Shown: in pieces, positions 20,681-33,336 of the stretch | How the letters are laid out: every line of letters begins with the position of its first letter | How positions within the stretch are numbered: the stretch's first letter is position 1 | Assembly: GCF_000204055.1 (NCBI RefSeq) | Contig: NW_006768834.1 | Coordinates: 335,675 to 399,674, forward strand | Length of the DNA stretch: 64,000 nt | Direction of reading: 5' to 3' | Source: Melampsora larici-populina 98AG31 | Lineage: Eukaryota; Basidiomycota; Pucciniomycetes; Pucciniales; Melampsoraceae | The notes under the pieces: model-generated | What the model saw: only the letters and a program-made list of their open reading frames with translations | Told to the model about the DNA's origin: nothing | Database searches by the model: none | Translations under genes and position numbers: made by a program

Positions 20681-22843
20681 TTGGCTCTACCTGACTCTGA
20701 GCATTCTTTGCGCAAACTTTACAGTGAGATTGCACTTATGAAAACCAACCATTACACTCTTGTGCCTATCTTTAATTCCAAGGCAAATCTGGATCCTCAA
20801 GGACAACCACAAACAGCCAGCAAACATTCAAAGAAGTCAAAAGATGAAGATAAAATCCAAGAAGGTGTACAGCAAGATGGAACATTCAATTTGAAATCAA
20901 AGAGGAGAAGAAAACCCCCCAAATCACCAAATGCAGCTACTGTGGTGTTGCCCACTCCAAAATCACCACCTTTTCCACTTGTACTGCATATGCTGCTAAA
21001 AATCAACAGCAGATTCCTGCTGCCTCATGATCCGGTTCAAACATGCCTATACCTTTGTCTTCGAAACCATGATTGTATGTGACCCCCCAGTCACTTTGAA
21101 AATCAAATCAGGGCCTTCAACTCTCACTTTGAGTGATTATGATGTGGAATATTTGGAATCAGATGAGCACTCTCAGATAGTGACTGGGTCTTCTGACTCA
21201 GAATAACCCTCACATCTGGATGATTCTGACACCAACAAAGATGACTGTAATTTTGTAGAAGATAAAGACCTATGCCCTTTTTGAAATGCTCCCCTTGCCA
21301 AAAACCCTTTGATCAAGCTAGCCGATCTAAAGGCAATTCTCCTTGCCATGCCAAACATTCACAAAGGTATTGGGCGTCCATATGCAATGTCCCTGCCTGT
21401 AAGTGGTCATCTTATTGGTTATTATCTTGACCTTTCATATCACATATTGACTTTGTACATTGACTATTACTCTATCACTTAGTTCAGCCAAACAGGTATT
21501 TTTTGTGCTTTACATACTTCCAAGTGTGAAATCATACCATTGGGTGTCAGCAAGAGGTGGAAAACAACCATCAATTTCAAGGAATTGCCTAGGTATGCTA
21601 ACCTCATGTTCTCCATGACCTATGCATTCCATCCTTTGGGCTCAAGTAACTCACTTTGACAGTTGTATTGAAAAACATTCAGATGTTCTGATCAAAATAT
21701 TCAACAAAATCAACCCTTTGAAGATGCCAAGAACCAATTGATTGCTAAAGGACCTTGTATGGGGCAAATTGGTGCCCAATTGACCAATGTCAAAGTTGAA
21801 CAACCTGGCTAGCAAGTTGATCTCTCTGGGTTCTTATGTTTAATTGGCTTCTGGTATGATGCATGTGTTTCAGTTATGGTTATGAAGGCCATGAAATCAT
21901 TTTTGAGTCACTGGAGTCAGTATATATCAACAATATCACCTCCAAAGCACGTCTGACTTTTACAAGGACTACTCCCCTCCAGCCAGGAGTCTATCCATGT
22001 CAAGCACTCATTCCCAAAATTGTAAGCTGCTTGATAGCTGAAGATTTCAAGGAGATTCTGAGGTCCGGAAAACATTGGAAGCCAGCCGCACTTTTGGTGC
22101 GGTATTATTTCAATTACCCAATTATTCCAAACATGCAATTGTTGGAACTAAACCCTGCAAACAAGGTCCTAGCTTGTCTACACCTACCTTGAATGCACCA
22201 TTGTCTCTTTGAGATCAATCATCTGTGGCACAAAACAGTGCACTTCAAATTCCAGGCAAACAAGTTGTATTGTAACAAATACCACATTTCACTGTGCCAT
22301 TCATCAAGTTTCTATTCAACCGACCTCCACTTGGCAATTGCAGTTACCCTGCCATTGCTTCCATGCTTCTAAAAACTCCATAATAATGATATTTATGTGA
22401 CAGTGCAATGTGACCTACTCAAAGAGCTTGTGTGGCACAAAGAAGAACATCAAATTTGGTCATCAACAACCCCTGGAATGAAGCCAGATATTAGGACTTG
22501 ATGTACTACCAAATATTTTCTTTGCCTACGTAGGTTACATCATTGCCAGTGCTTTCAACTGTCCATTATTGTTTTCAACCCTATGGAGTCTAATGGCTTC
22601 TATTTTTCTCCTTACCATGCACCCCACAACAAAGATGTTGTGATTGTGCTCAAAGTTGTCAATGGGAATCATTTTGTCCGCATTGGGGTTGGTAGACTAT
22701 TGGTTCCCTTTCACAGCACTTACCAGAAGACTCTCTCAATGTCATTTGGGACTACCCATATACCACAGTGGATTTTGAAGTAACGAGTCCAATTAGATAT
22801 GTGGAACAATTGGAACAACTTTGATGAGTCCATGTAGTTTGTT
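20681..22843 (+). pseudogene. Decayed transposon-type gene, possibly MULE/OTU-like
   Basis: Scattered open pieces on the plus strand, none joining cleanly. The first (20,681-21,082) is Lys/Pro-rich. Near 21,310-21,400 the frame reads MPNIHKGIGRPYAMSLP, recalling the conserved Gly-Arg-Pro phrase of large rust transposon proteins. Around 21,500-21,650 come RWKTTINFKELP and FSMTYAFHP. Around 22,600-22,750 VVNGNHFVRIG resembles the Asn-His core of an OTU-type cysteine protease domain often carried by Mutator-like elements. Stops and frame changes between the pieces show it is broken. The assignment rests on short remembered phrases and is weak; an old host gene relic is an alternative. Confidence 0.35.
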
Positions 22844-24249
22844 TCTGTTTTGTGATGCTATCCAGTCTATTTTTTGTTCATTTTTGTTTCCTATTGTATG
22901 TGAGATTCATATGTCAGATCAGGCTATTGTCTCCCTGGCTGTTTGTGCTTGCCTTGCATGTTTGTCTCTTAACTTGACTATGCTGCTTGCCTTTGTTGTT
23001 TGTTCTCATTATGTATGCCATATGCCTATGAAAATATGCCATCTATGTGTTTATGCCATGCATCATTGATGCCCAAATCAGTCAGAGAATTCAAGGATCT
23101 ACAAAGAATGACACAAAATGCTGAGAGGAGTGGCAGGGCAGGAGACAACCAGTACAAGGGAGAGAGAGGTAATGTTAGAAAGTTTGAAAGACTGATGTCC
23201 ATGTTGCCTGCTTTCCTTCAAAAGGGGCAGGATGTCTGGTGTCCGGTCCAGGATGGGGTACCAGATATTGAAAACCAGGTGCTAAATAGTGGTATCCTTC
23301 AAGAATGAATATTGTTTTTTGAAATGTGCATTATGGCACAAGACCTGGTTTTGTTTTGGATCAAGTTTTGTTTCTCTGCTCAATTTGAGGATGCAAAGAA
23401 TATAAAACCTTAAAAACACTTTGGTTGGTTTTGACCACTGTGGTGAGGACTTTTCCTCAAACAACGTGGCCAATCATTCTTGAATTAGCTGTATACCTTC
23501 CCCCCATGCATGTAAACTGCAGAGTTGGGGTAAATGAGATGAATGAGTAAAGATTTGATGGAGGTTAAATTTTGTAGTTGTATGGTTGAAGCACAGTTGG
23601 GAAGGACTGGCTCAAAACAGATTCTTTGCTCAGTCAAGGAAAACCAAAAATCATCAGGGGCAAAAGCCGGTTGGTGAACCAAAATAGTGACCTGGTGGTG
23701 TATGTGACAATGTGTTAAGCAATTCCAGACTCAACTGTGGGGTGCAAGAGATCCAAAACCAAATTGGGATTGTCTTCAATTAAAGAGACTGTGTCATGTT
23801 CATTTTTTGGGTGGTATTGTGGAGTGAAAATCAATTCTGATGTGATGAGAAGGATCAAAAGTTGAAATCCAGATGCAATGTAAATTATGAGTGCTTGATG
23901 ATCATCTCAATCATGATGAGCTTTTTCTTGCAAATGAATGAGGTACTCTTGGACTTGAGTATCATGACCGGTTTTTCTTGTTGCTTATGGAGAGACCTTT
24001 TGTTTGATGAATTCTGTTCTTTTGTTGACATTCCGCTACGAAATGTTTTATCAGGTTTTGTCTCACTGTACAATTGTTTTTACGTCACCGGTCAATTATT
24101 CCGGACAATTGTATTTATTTTAATGTAGTTTGTAGATTGATGTCTTGAACTACATTGTGTCTCAAACTTCCTCACCTTGTATTTTGGGAACACCACGCCG
24201 TTGCCATTTCTAGATATCATCATCAAATCACTTCAACAAACAACTCTCA
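22844..24249. other. Gene-free stretch upstream of PAN3
   Basis: Only short frames on both strands and no recognisable domains. It presumably includes transposon debris on the left and the PAN3 promoter in the last few hundred bases. Confidence 0.35.
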
Positions 24250-27200
24250 ATGAGTTCCAGGTCAGCAGCAATCCAGTAAGTTATCAAGTTTCTCTTAAGT
24301 AATAAATCAGGATCCCTCTCCCTAAACCATAATGCTTACTCATCTCATCTCCACAGAATTCGAGCACCGAATTCGACTCAATCCCCTCGAATCCCACCTG
24401 GACTAGGTTCACCAATCTCTGAATTAGATCATAACAAGCGGAAGTCAGGTTAGTCTCTAGCTTTTTAATCATTTCATCGTACACTCTCTATTCCGGTTCT
24501 GAATTTTGTATAGATGAGGCTGATTCTTGGATGTATATGCTCTTTATGGCACATGTCGATGGCTTGGCATCAATCAGTAGATCACGAAAAGCCATCCTCC
24601 CGACAATCTATATGTAGAAATGTGCTTATCAATGGTAGCTGCAAGTTTGAGAAAGAGGGTACCTGTCGCCTCAGTCACCAGGTCTGTATACGTGATCTTC
24701 GACCACTTTCACCTTAGTCTGTGGAATTATCTTCCATTCAATCTATGAAGACTTTTAAGCTGATCCGTCTGGATCTGCCTTCGTCACCTGATCGCAATCA
24801 GCTTCCTGCACCTTCCAGCGGTCGACAATCAAGCCCTACTTCGCCTAGAAGATTTCCAATGACTCCTCCGAACCGGCCCTCTACAGCTACACCTTCTGGC
24901 TCGATCTCTACCGTCCTGACAACTTCTGCTCCTGTGTTCGTTCCTGGCAACGGTTTTGGACCAAGTCTCATCGCATCCAGCGCGAAAATGAAGCTCAACA
25001 AGTCCGCTGCCGAGTTTGCACCCTCAGGTATCTCCAGTAGCGATGGCGGTAACAGCAGTGCGATTGGTAGTGTGGATGACCTAAACCGTAGCAATCTACA
25101 AGCTTCGGCTGGGGAGTGGTACGGTCAGAATGAAATGCATCTGGTATGCTTCCCTCTAATCGTATTCTCATCATGACGCGCTGGGCGGTTCAACAGGCTG
25201 AACTGCTCGGCATCCCTTCAACTAAATGCCTTTTTTTTCGTGCTGTTGGAGATAGCCACCTCATATGTACAACCCATCAAGCACATCGGACCCTACATCT
25301 TCTTATCCTTCCGGTTCTTCCACTCTCTATCCAGCTGATGCCCGTTATAACCAATCTCCACGTAATCCATACGTATATGAGCCCGAACCTCATTCTCACC
25401 AGTCAAGTCATTCTTACGCTGATCGGGGATATGGTAGTCACGGCATGATGGCAGGTCCATCGCTATCAAATTTCCAGAGACCAGTGAGTACACCTGGTCA
25501 AACTTGAAAGAGAATCGCTCTCGCTGATCGCTACCCTTTATCATACCAAAAACAGCTCAACTACCATCTATATGCACCGCCTTTGCCTCACTCTTCAAAT
25601 CAACATCCTCATCAGCTAGCCATCAATAGTTTCTTCTTGCCAGCTTCCATAAGGGAGACTTTGCAGAAAAGTTGGTACACAATTCTAAAGAGTGATGTGG
25701 TCGGGAGACATTACCTTGCTGATATCTCAATCTACGCATGACAAATCTAGAATCAGCCGCCATTCTTCAAGGGCCGACTTATGAAGTTGCACGGACACCA
25801 GAAGACTTAGGCGTATACCACTCTTTGGTCGTGATTGACGCCCCTCAGTCTACTACAACCTCTTCAAATTCTCACCCAACAACAAATTCAACACCTCATA
25901 TCCCTGGGTCTTCTCCCATTTTTACACCATCTACATCCACAGTCACTTCGATAACCAGTCATCATTCCGCTCATATCAGTAAAGTCTTTTTGACCCCATC
26001 TTGGATATATAAAGCTTCATGTTCGTTGGATGGAAAAGCCTACTGTTTATTACGGATTGAAGGTGTTCACTTGAAACAAGGGCAAGGTGAAGTGGCGATT
26101 GGCCAAGTGGAGCGGTGGAGGAAAATCAGGCATCCTTCGATCGTCAATGTGCGCGAAGCATTCACAACTCGAGCCTTTGGTGACCATTGTACTTTTTTCC
26201 TACTTCTACCTCTTCTTCTTCTCGCTCCCTTTCGATCTTCTTCAACCTATCCTTATTATCCTCTGGAAATCCAGAAACGCATGTTTCTGAGACAGGCTCT
26301 CGAGCTCCGTGATCGGCAGCCGATCTCCCTCAGAGTTGATTGATAGAAAGAAGGGGTAATCCACTCTATTGCGTTACAGATCATTTGTCAACTGAAATCC
26401 TCTGTTTTTCTTTCAAATTCGTCGTGCCCGCTCCTTTGGAACAGCCATCATCTTCGCATTCGACTATCACCCTCTTAGTCAGAGTATACACGATGAATAT
26501 CTATCCGGCAGGAAGAAATCCTCACTCTTCAGCCCCAGTCCGGCCGATCACCTCACCAAATCAAATACCACATCACGTTATCATCGCCACAGGCAAACTA
26601 ATGGTAATGGTCGTGAGGGCCTGGTTGACGAGCGTGTACTTTGGTCATACATTGTTCAGGTGTGTGTCACTTGAAGCTGTATCGATAATTCCCTTCGCAA
26701 ATTTGACCGGTTTGGTATTGATATTACATCGCAGATATCAAACGCAATCAGAATAGTACATAAAGCTCAACTCGCAGTTCGGACAATACATCCTACCAAG
26801 ATCTTACTAACAGGAACCAATCGGTGGGTTTGTAGATGTGAAGGTTGCATTGAAAGTGACGAAATGACGCCCGGATACTGAATGTGGTCTCTGCCTGACT
26901 CGGATCGATTGATCGATGATGTTCGTCGAACGATTTTGAACCCCGTAAAACAGCGTACGGATCAATGGTTGCGGGATTCTCGATGTGATCGCCTATAGTC
27001 CAACTCCATCAGTAGCCGAGTTACAAGAACAAGATTTGATCGACCTTGGCAAGTTGATTTGCTCAATCGGATCTTCTATCGATTGTTCAAGTCCGAACGG
27101 TCACGTTTTAGTACAAGCAATCGAATACATGCAACAATTTTTCTCATCCGACTTGCACGAAGTCATCAAATATCTTTTGAAACCTCCGTCATCTGAACAG

Positions 27201-27905
27201 TCTATGAGCAGGTCAATCGAAGGCTTCATGCAACTCATCTGGAGCAAGACGTTGGATGAAGTCACAAACGTATTCAAGTTGAGGGCTTTTATCTTCTACG
27301 TTTTTTTTTACTCGAGACTGATGTAGTGCGGATTTTGATGATGTATGTGATGTGTAGCCATAATGATCTGATGGAGGAGTACTTGATGCGAGAGTTAGAA
27401 AACGGTAGACTGGTCAGACTGATGGCCAAGTTCGGATTTATCAATGAAAGACCTGAGTAAGTATCTTGATTGCCTTCTGTCCACTCCAAAGATCTTCATT
27501 AGATTGTAGATCAATCGCTTCGTGAACGATTATTATTCTGGAAGTCACTAACAAGTCATTTTTCCGTGATAGATTTGACCACGATCCAAATTGGTCCGAG
27601 ACGTCTGAAAGATACGTACTGAAATTGTTCAGGGACTACGTATTTCATCAAGTTGATGCACAAGGAAAGCCTGTCACCGATCTGAGTCATGTACTCACGT
27701 GTTTGAATAAGTTGGACGCTGGATTAGATGAAAAGATTATGCTAGTCAGTCGGGATGAGCAAACTTGCGCCATTGTCAGTTATGCCGAAGTAGGTCGCCC
27801 CTTCTCAAGTTTATACTTTTCGATGATGTTTCACAGATGTGGCTTTGGTTCCTTCTTTAGATTCGTCGGATAGTTGATTTGGCCTTCCGGGATTTAAACA
27901 AGTAA
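24250..27905 (+). CDS. PAN3: PAN2-PAN3 deadenylation complex subunit Pan3
   Basis: Thirteen exons: join(24250..24275, 24357..24448, 24578..24681, 24751..25143, 25256..25483, 25556..25670, 25751..26188, 26445..26659, 26735..26823, 26954..27277, 27358..27456, 27573..27789, 27861..27905); 2,385 nt, 794 aa, every junction in frame. Pan3 is the adaptor that brings the Pan2 exonuclease to poly(A) mRNA in the cytoplasm. Visible parts are an N-terminal CCCH finger ([18 protein letters not shown] then H), a Ser/Pro-rich linker, and [12 protein letters not shown]. The pseudokinase domain has [49 protein letters not shown] and [12 protein letters not shown]. The coiled coil and C-terminal knob have [53 protein letters not shown] and [13 protein letters not shown]. 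Exon 4 could start six bases later (24757). The 256-bp intron 7 contains misleading open frames. It looks functional. Confidence 0.95.
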
Positions 27906-28983
27906 AGCATAATAAATCTGACTGAGAGAAACTATTGTCGAAACCGTTGAAGTAGGCCTTTATCCCCAAAGGTTGCTTGAGCCATCAATTCCATTTTCTT
28001 TGAGTCTTTACCGTAATCTTTGATGGCAAGGACTGGGGGTGTGAGAGGGACGTCGTTACCTGTGCATTTTTGAACTCATTCATTTCTAATCGATGTCTTG
28101 TGTACACTGTTGTCAAATCCTCTCTCTCTCGCATACTTTCTCTCTTTTCCGTTTTCCTATTAACAAAGCAATTGAATGAGTATGAATGTTGATATCATAA
28201 GAGCTATACATTTTTTCTTTTCTTATCATAGGATTCTCTGACATGTGTTGTGTTTTTTTATATTATTCCATCTTTGATCACTTTGTAGAATGTTCTTTTG
28301 GGGTTGTTTATGGAAACCAAAGACTTTGAAGTAGTCAGTGTGTTTGTTCATGTATGGTGATGAGGGTGATGTGATATGCAAGAAGCGATTCAAACATCCA
28401 AATTCATTCGAGCTTATGGCTATATATCGACATGAATCTCTCAATCAGTACGCTACGGTTCACGACTTGAGGGAGATGTTTGTGCCGCCCCAATATCTAC
28501 TAAATCAATTTGTGGCACGTTGATGACGAGTCACTTGTTTCAATAGATGTAGTTATTGAATTGATCCATCAAAGCAAGACCCGAATGTCGCTTTTTTCTC
28601 AATGCTGGCTCCCTGATCAGAGCGGTTCTTCAAATGACGTGCAAGCAAGTTGGTAACTGAAACAAGCCAAAGATCAAATAGCTCAGTTTGTCACGTTGTT
28701 TGTCATTTTGAAGAAGCTAGAGGCAGGAATGATTAAAGAGACGTTGAATTTGATTTTCATCATCATTCATTTTTCTTCAAATTGAAAGCATAATATTACA
28801 ACATTTAACGATATCCATCGCATACAAAATAACTGCAATCTTACGATTCGCAAATCAAAATAGAAGGCATACAATGGTGAAAAGCTCAGAAAACCTTTCT
28901 TAAGGCATTCATTGGAAGCATAGTTTTTTTGGTGATTCTGTTCTGGGATGAGTCGTCCGAGCAGGAGAGATTAGGGGATTGGT
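27906..28983. other. Intergenic, convergent 3' ends
   Basis: About 1.1 kb between the PAN3 stop (+) and the stop of the 76-residue gene (-). No gene, repeat or RNA recognised; it should contain both 3' UTRs. Confidence 0.4.
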
Positions 28984-29466
28984 TTATTGGGGACGATCAA
29001 CGATGGTGACTTCTGATAAGTGTATCGAGAAAAAAATAGAAGACAGCAAAACAGATTTATTAGATTGTGATAATAGATTGGAACAAATTCAAGTCAGGAG
29101 ATCGATTTGAAACCTACTTTGCATTGAATGACCACCGTTTGGAGGAGATGAACTAAAAGAACGTTGATTGACTTCTTGAATTCCTTCTTGAATTCTATTT
29201 TGAGAAGAAAAGACTGATAAGGAAATCTTTCATGAACGAATCATTTAAGATTTCAAAACTTAACTGGTCATGATTATTACCCCAAGAGAATTTACCAGCT
29301 CCATCTTTTTTGACACGAATCAAATTCGAAGAGTTTAAGATCGAAGAAGATTTAGGTTCTTGTTTGTTGGCTCTGTAGCTGAGTTTTTTAAAAAAGATAA
29401 ATGATCTCAGATAACAAAGAATTGATGATAGGTGTCTTTCACTCAAAAGTCTCACCTTCGAGTCAT
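28984..29466 (-). CDS. Small hypothetical protein (76 aa) with KKDGAGKFSWG motif
   Basis: Exons complement(join(28984..29012, 29118..29194, 29265..29378, 29456..29466)); 231 nt, 76 aa, all GT-AG and in frame. The first exon codes only three and two-thirds residues, so frame scans miss the gene. The protein starts MTRSYRANKQEP, has the compact motif RVKKDGAGKFSWGNNHDQ around residues 25-42, and ends KVTIVDRPQ. It is hydrophilic and basic with no signal peptide or membrane segment. Short KDGAGK-x-x-WG motifs occur in some small nucleic-acid- or ribosome-associated eukaryotic proteins (Stm1/SERBP1-like), but I do not recognise the family. Four consistent splice junctions and a sensible C-terminus are the evidence that it is real. 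Confidence 0.65.
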
Positions 29467-31121
29467 GGTATCAAATTGGGGTTTTTAAAAGCTTTTTGGA
29501 GCTTTCCTTAACAAATTGATAAGATGGGAATTGGGTTTTGAGTGATATGAAGGTTGATGATAATGAGAAAGTGATGAGATGACTGACTTTATTTTCGTTG
29601 AAGATTCGGTTACCAGGTTTGGTAGGGTGTCACTTGATCGATGGAAGTGGTTCATGATGACATCATTTCATGTTGTAAACCTATCTTTAGCTTCTCTTCT
29701 CGTTTGATGACGACATTCTTCAGTTTAAAATTAAATCACACCATCATTAAAAAGATGAGATAGGCTGTTCTTCAATTTGGAAGCTTTACAACATATAACC
29801 CACTCGTGACCCAATCAATTCAAAGCATTTTTACCCACTCTGTACTTGTTCATATGGGTCCCTTTCAACCGAGTCTACAACTTCATACTTACCGACCATC
29901 TGAAAGGCAAGGAGAACCATATCTTTAATTATGTAACAGCCCAAATCTGCATTTTTCGATCAAATTGTATATATATTCTAGGAATTGCATTGATCACAAG
30001 GTAGAAGCTCTCGAGATACATCTCTCTCGCTCGTTAAAGTGATTTGAGTCATCCTGTAAAGGAAACCCAAGCACTACAAAGAGAAGAGGTCATCTGACGA
30101 ATATTGATGATAGAACAGTCAAAATGACGTGTCTTTTCAGAGATTCCAGCTAGGAAAGCTCAGCACCTGGAACGGGCACCTGAAAACGTACACCATACGT
30201 AGGTAAGAGCATCCACTATCGTTGCTGTAAAGTTTTGAGTACTACATAGACCACGCCTTCCACAACGATTCATCTTGCCTCGCAGTTGTATTTGCGTGTG
30301 CCAAAGGTCACTTAGACTTTGGACTTCGACAAAATCTGATTGCACAACGAGATCAAGCGTGGCCCACTTCGCGGGCTTTGCGTAAAGACCTGATCGCCGA
30401 GAAGCCTTACCTGACTTTTTGACAATCCCACAGTATCACGACTCACACAACAACTTCTCACCACCTTTGACACTCACCGTCCACTTTTGAATCCCAGATC
30501 CTGGAGACTCGCAATCCGAAGCACCAATTCAAATCTTGCAGGAAATCACGCATCGCTTTTCCGCGCCCTCCTTCTCTGGGGTCATAACGCCAGAGCCATA
30601 TGTGCCCTCAAGTCTCCGATCAGTCTCGATTTGAAGCTAGATCTGGATTGGCTGACTGCAATTTTGAGATATTTTCCTATCCTAGCATTGATTGGTCTCA
30701 ATGCGCGACTCTGTGAGCTTATCAGGGGCCCGCGATATGGGTACGGGAAGCCTTGGCGCTTCTATCTAGAGTGCAGAGCCGTTGACACAGGCTTCTCCGC
30801 GCAAAGAAGTCTCTTGATCCGGAAAACATCAGACGCGATTCCAGAAGGAGAATCATTGGATCCTCAAGGCACACAACGACGCAGGTCATCCTCAGTGCGA
30901 GCCCCTGTCTATGTGATCTCTCTGACGTACAAAAAGACGATTTCAAGCAATCAGTTTTGGTCTATCAATTTCCTTTTATACTTTCCAGAGATCCATGTTT
31001 TCTTTAATTTGAGCTCTAGTCTATCTTTATATAACGTGATCCTCTCTGACGAACTTAAACATTTATTACATCGCATATCTCTTCAAGTACAGCATCCTTT
31101 CACTTTAGACTTCAACGCGAC
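29467..31121. other. Intergenic between divergent genes
   Basis: About 1.65 kb between the start of the 76-residue gene (-) and the start of the CE4 gene (+), so both promoters should lie here. A 226-codon plus-strand frame (30,487-31,167) overlaps the deacetylase start in another frame and has no recognisable features, so it is not annotated. Confidence 0.4.
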
Positions 31122-32341
31122 ATGCTTCAACGAGTCTTATTTTCAATTTGTTCTCTCCTTCCTATAATTCATGCTCACGGAACCGACGCTCATCATCTTG
31201 AACACCGTAATGTTGCTACAGAGGTTATAACAGCTTGCAAAACATCTAAAACCTTTGCATTGACCTTTGATGATGGTCCATATATCTACGAGAACAAAAT
31301 ATCTGATTACTTGGTCAAGAACGGCATTCGTGGGACTTTTTTTATCAACGGTTACAATTTTGATTGTATCTACAATCAACAAATAGTTGACCAGTTGACC
31401 CACAGTTTGTTGTCTCTCAACTCCTTGTCTTTCGAACATACCGTCTCATTTCGCCATTGTTTCTACTTTTCACAGCTTTCAAGCAAGGTCATTTGATTGG
31501 CTCTCATAGTGAGTATACCTGACACTGCACTCTTCTTGCATAGCAATATCCTTGAGCGGTTCAAGTTCCTAACCAGTTTTTACTACAAATCAGCGTGGTC
31601 TCATCCTAATATCACTTTGTTGACGGCTACTCAATTAAATCGAGAACTTGAATTGGTAGAAACTGCAATGAAAAGTAAGTGATCATTTTTTTTGGCTTCG
31701 TGAACTTGAATCTCTCCAAAGAGTTTTCTTTCTACTATGGCTCTTTTTTGATTATTCTGCATCAGAAATTTTGGGAGTCGTGCCAAGATATTTTAGACCG
31801 CCTTATGGTAAGTATGAGATCTTTCATATCAGTTTATCTGGGCTTTTGATGATTAATCAATTACTTTCTCTCTTTACTTTGTTTAACATTCACAGGAGCC
31901 ATCACGGAAGAAAACTTGATCGTTTTGAAGAAACGTGGTTACACTGTAGTGAACTGGAATCTTGATTCAGGTGATTCACTTGGTCTTACAGCAGCCGAAT
32001 CTATGAAGGAATACGACCAGACTGCTCGCAAATACCCTCGTCCTCAAATTTCCCTTAATCATGAAACCAAACAACCTACAGCAGAAAGCGTGACGCCATA
32101 TGCTGTTACTGCCTTGAAGAAGGCTGGATATCGGTTAGTCGACGTAGCAGAATGCTTGGGTCTTCCAAGTACTCCCGCACAGTTCTATCAATCGGTTGGG
32201 AAACCCCAGAAGCGCGACGTAAGTGCCCGCTTCAAGTCAATCCCATACCTCAGTAACATACACTGAAACTCTTGCATTTGGACTTCACAGAGCTCTTGGA
32301 CTTGTGAGGGGACCCCAGTACCCGGAGCTCCGATTGTCTAA
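31122..32341 (+). CDS. Secreted polysaccharide (chitin) deacetylase, CE4/NodB domain
   Basis: Exons join(31122..31404, 31476..31508, 31594..31674, 31766..31807, 31896..32218, 32291..32341); 813 nt, 270 aa, all in frame. It starts with a signal peptide (MLQRVLFSICSLLPIIHAHG). The NodB motifs are present in order: TFDDGP (residues 48-53, catalytic base Asp), SHTWSH (about 104-109, metal-binding His pair), FRPPYG, WNLDSGD and LNHE. This is the catalytic set of zinc-dependent deacetylases acting on chitin or related N-acetylglucosamine polymers at the cell wall. In plant-infecting fungi such enzymes are thought to convert surface chitin to chitosan, hiding it from host chitinases; that role is inference here. 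The C-terminus ends PVPGAPIV, without an obvious GPI-anchor signal, so the enzyme is probably freely secreted. All key residues look intact. Confidence 0.92.
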
Positions 32342-33336
32342 GTCCAAAACTCTTGTCATTTTGCGTTTTGGGTCGTTTGTATTTCATTGCATACTTTTAA
32401 TCTTTGCTCGTACATCCTACACATCTGTCTTTTCTTTCAGAATGTTAAATTATTCTTTGTTGTTTTCTTGCATTACATATGTAGCTTCACGCTGTCTTTC
32501 ATGATCCGGAAGGTTAATCAAATATATTCATTGATTGGTGTGCTGTTGCAATTCTACTGTTTCACATTGTGACTTAAGTTGACCTTTTACATTGATGGAG
32601 GTTATGACTGGTGGGCCCAAGGAAGAAATGCGCATCCATAGCCCGAAAGGGGACTTGTTGCAAGTTACCCTAGATTTTACGGTTTGAACATGGTTTAGAC
32701 CAGAGATAACATTTATAAGGGGAATCTTAAAAATACTCCTCATCACAAAGACACATTGACTACTCACAATCCACAGCATTTCATGAAATGTATCACTTCT
32801 TGACTGTTGATCAATACAAAACATACCACCTAATCATATCAAAACTACCTGCATCATTGCTCAAAAAGAAAACAAACCAAGACAATAGATTTGGTAGCTA
32901 TCTAATCAATTTGTTAAATAAATCGAAAAAATAAAAGAGAAAATAACATTAGCAAAAACAAAAGATGATCATGAAAGAGAAAAAAAATCAAAGCCATCAA
33001 TCAATTATAACAAAGATATATAAATACAAGTCACAGGACCAAAGCTTGCAAAAAAACAAAAGAAAAGAAAAATGCATCAGGTAGAACAAATGAAGATGAT
33101 GAATGCCAGTATAAAATCCCCCCAAAAAAAGAAATGGGAAACCGTAAGAAGAGAAAAAAAGATAAATCCAATGCACTAAACAAAGTGTCAAAGGTGTTGC
33201 AAAACTTGAAAAATAGATAATATAAAATGGATTCAGCTCAGGGGAATTCTTCTTGACCATCTCTGTTACTTAGAAGATATATATGATAAAAAACGTTCAG
33301 AGATTCTATAATGATAAGATTATGATCACAAACAAA
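32342..33336. other. Intergenic, convergent 3' ends
   Basis: About 1 kb between the CE4 stop (+) and the Munc13-like stop (-). It is strongly A-rich on the plus strand from about 32,850 to 33,330. No gene recognised. Confidence 0.4.

Noticed and set aside
25738..26756. Long single-frame stretches read straight through the PAN3 region
   Set aside because: They include intron 7; the conserved Pan3 sequence FGDH joins to [12 protein letters not shown] only after removing 26,189-26,444.
30487..31167. 226-codon plus-strand open frame overlapping the deacetylase start
   Set aside because: No recognisable domain, no convincing splice partners, and its 3' part overlaps in another frame the well-supported CE4 signal peptide exon.
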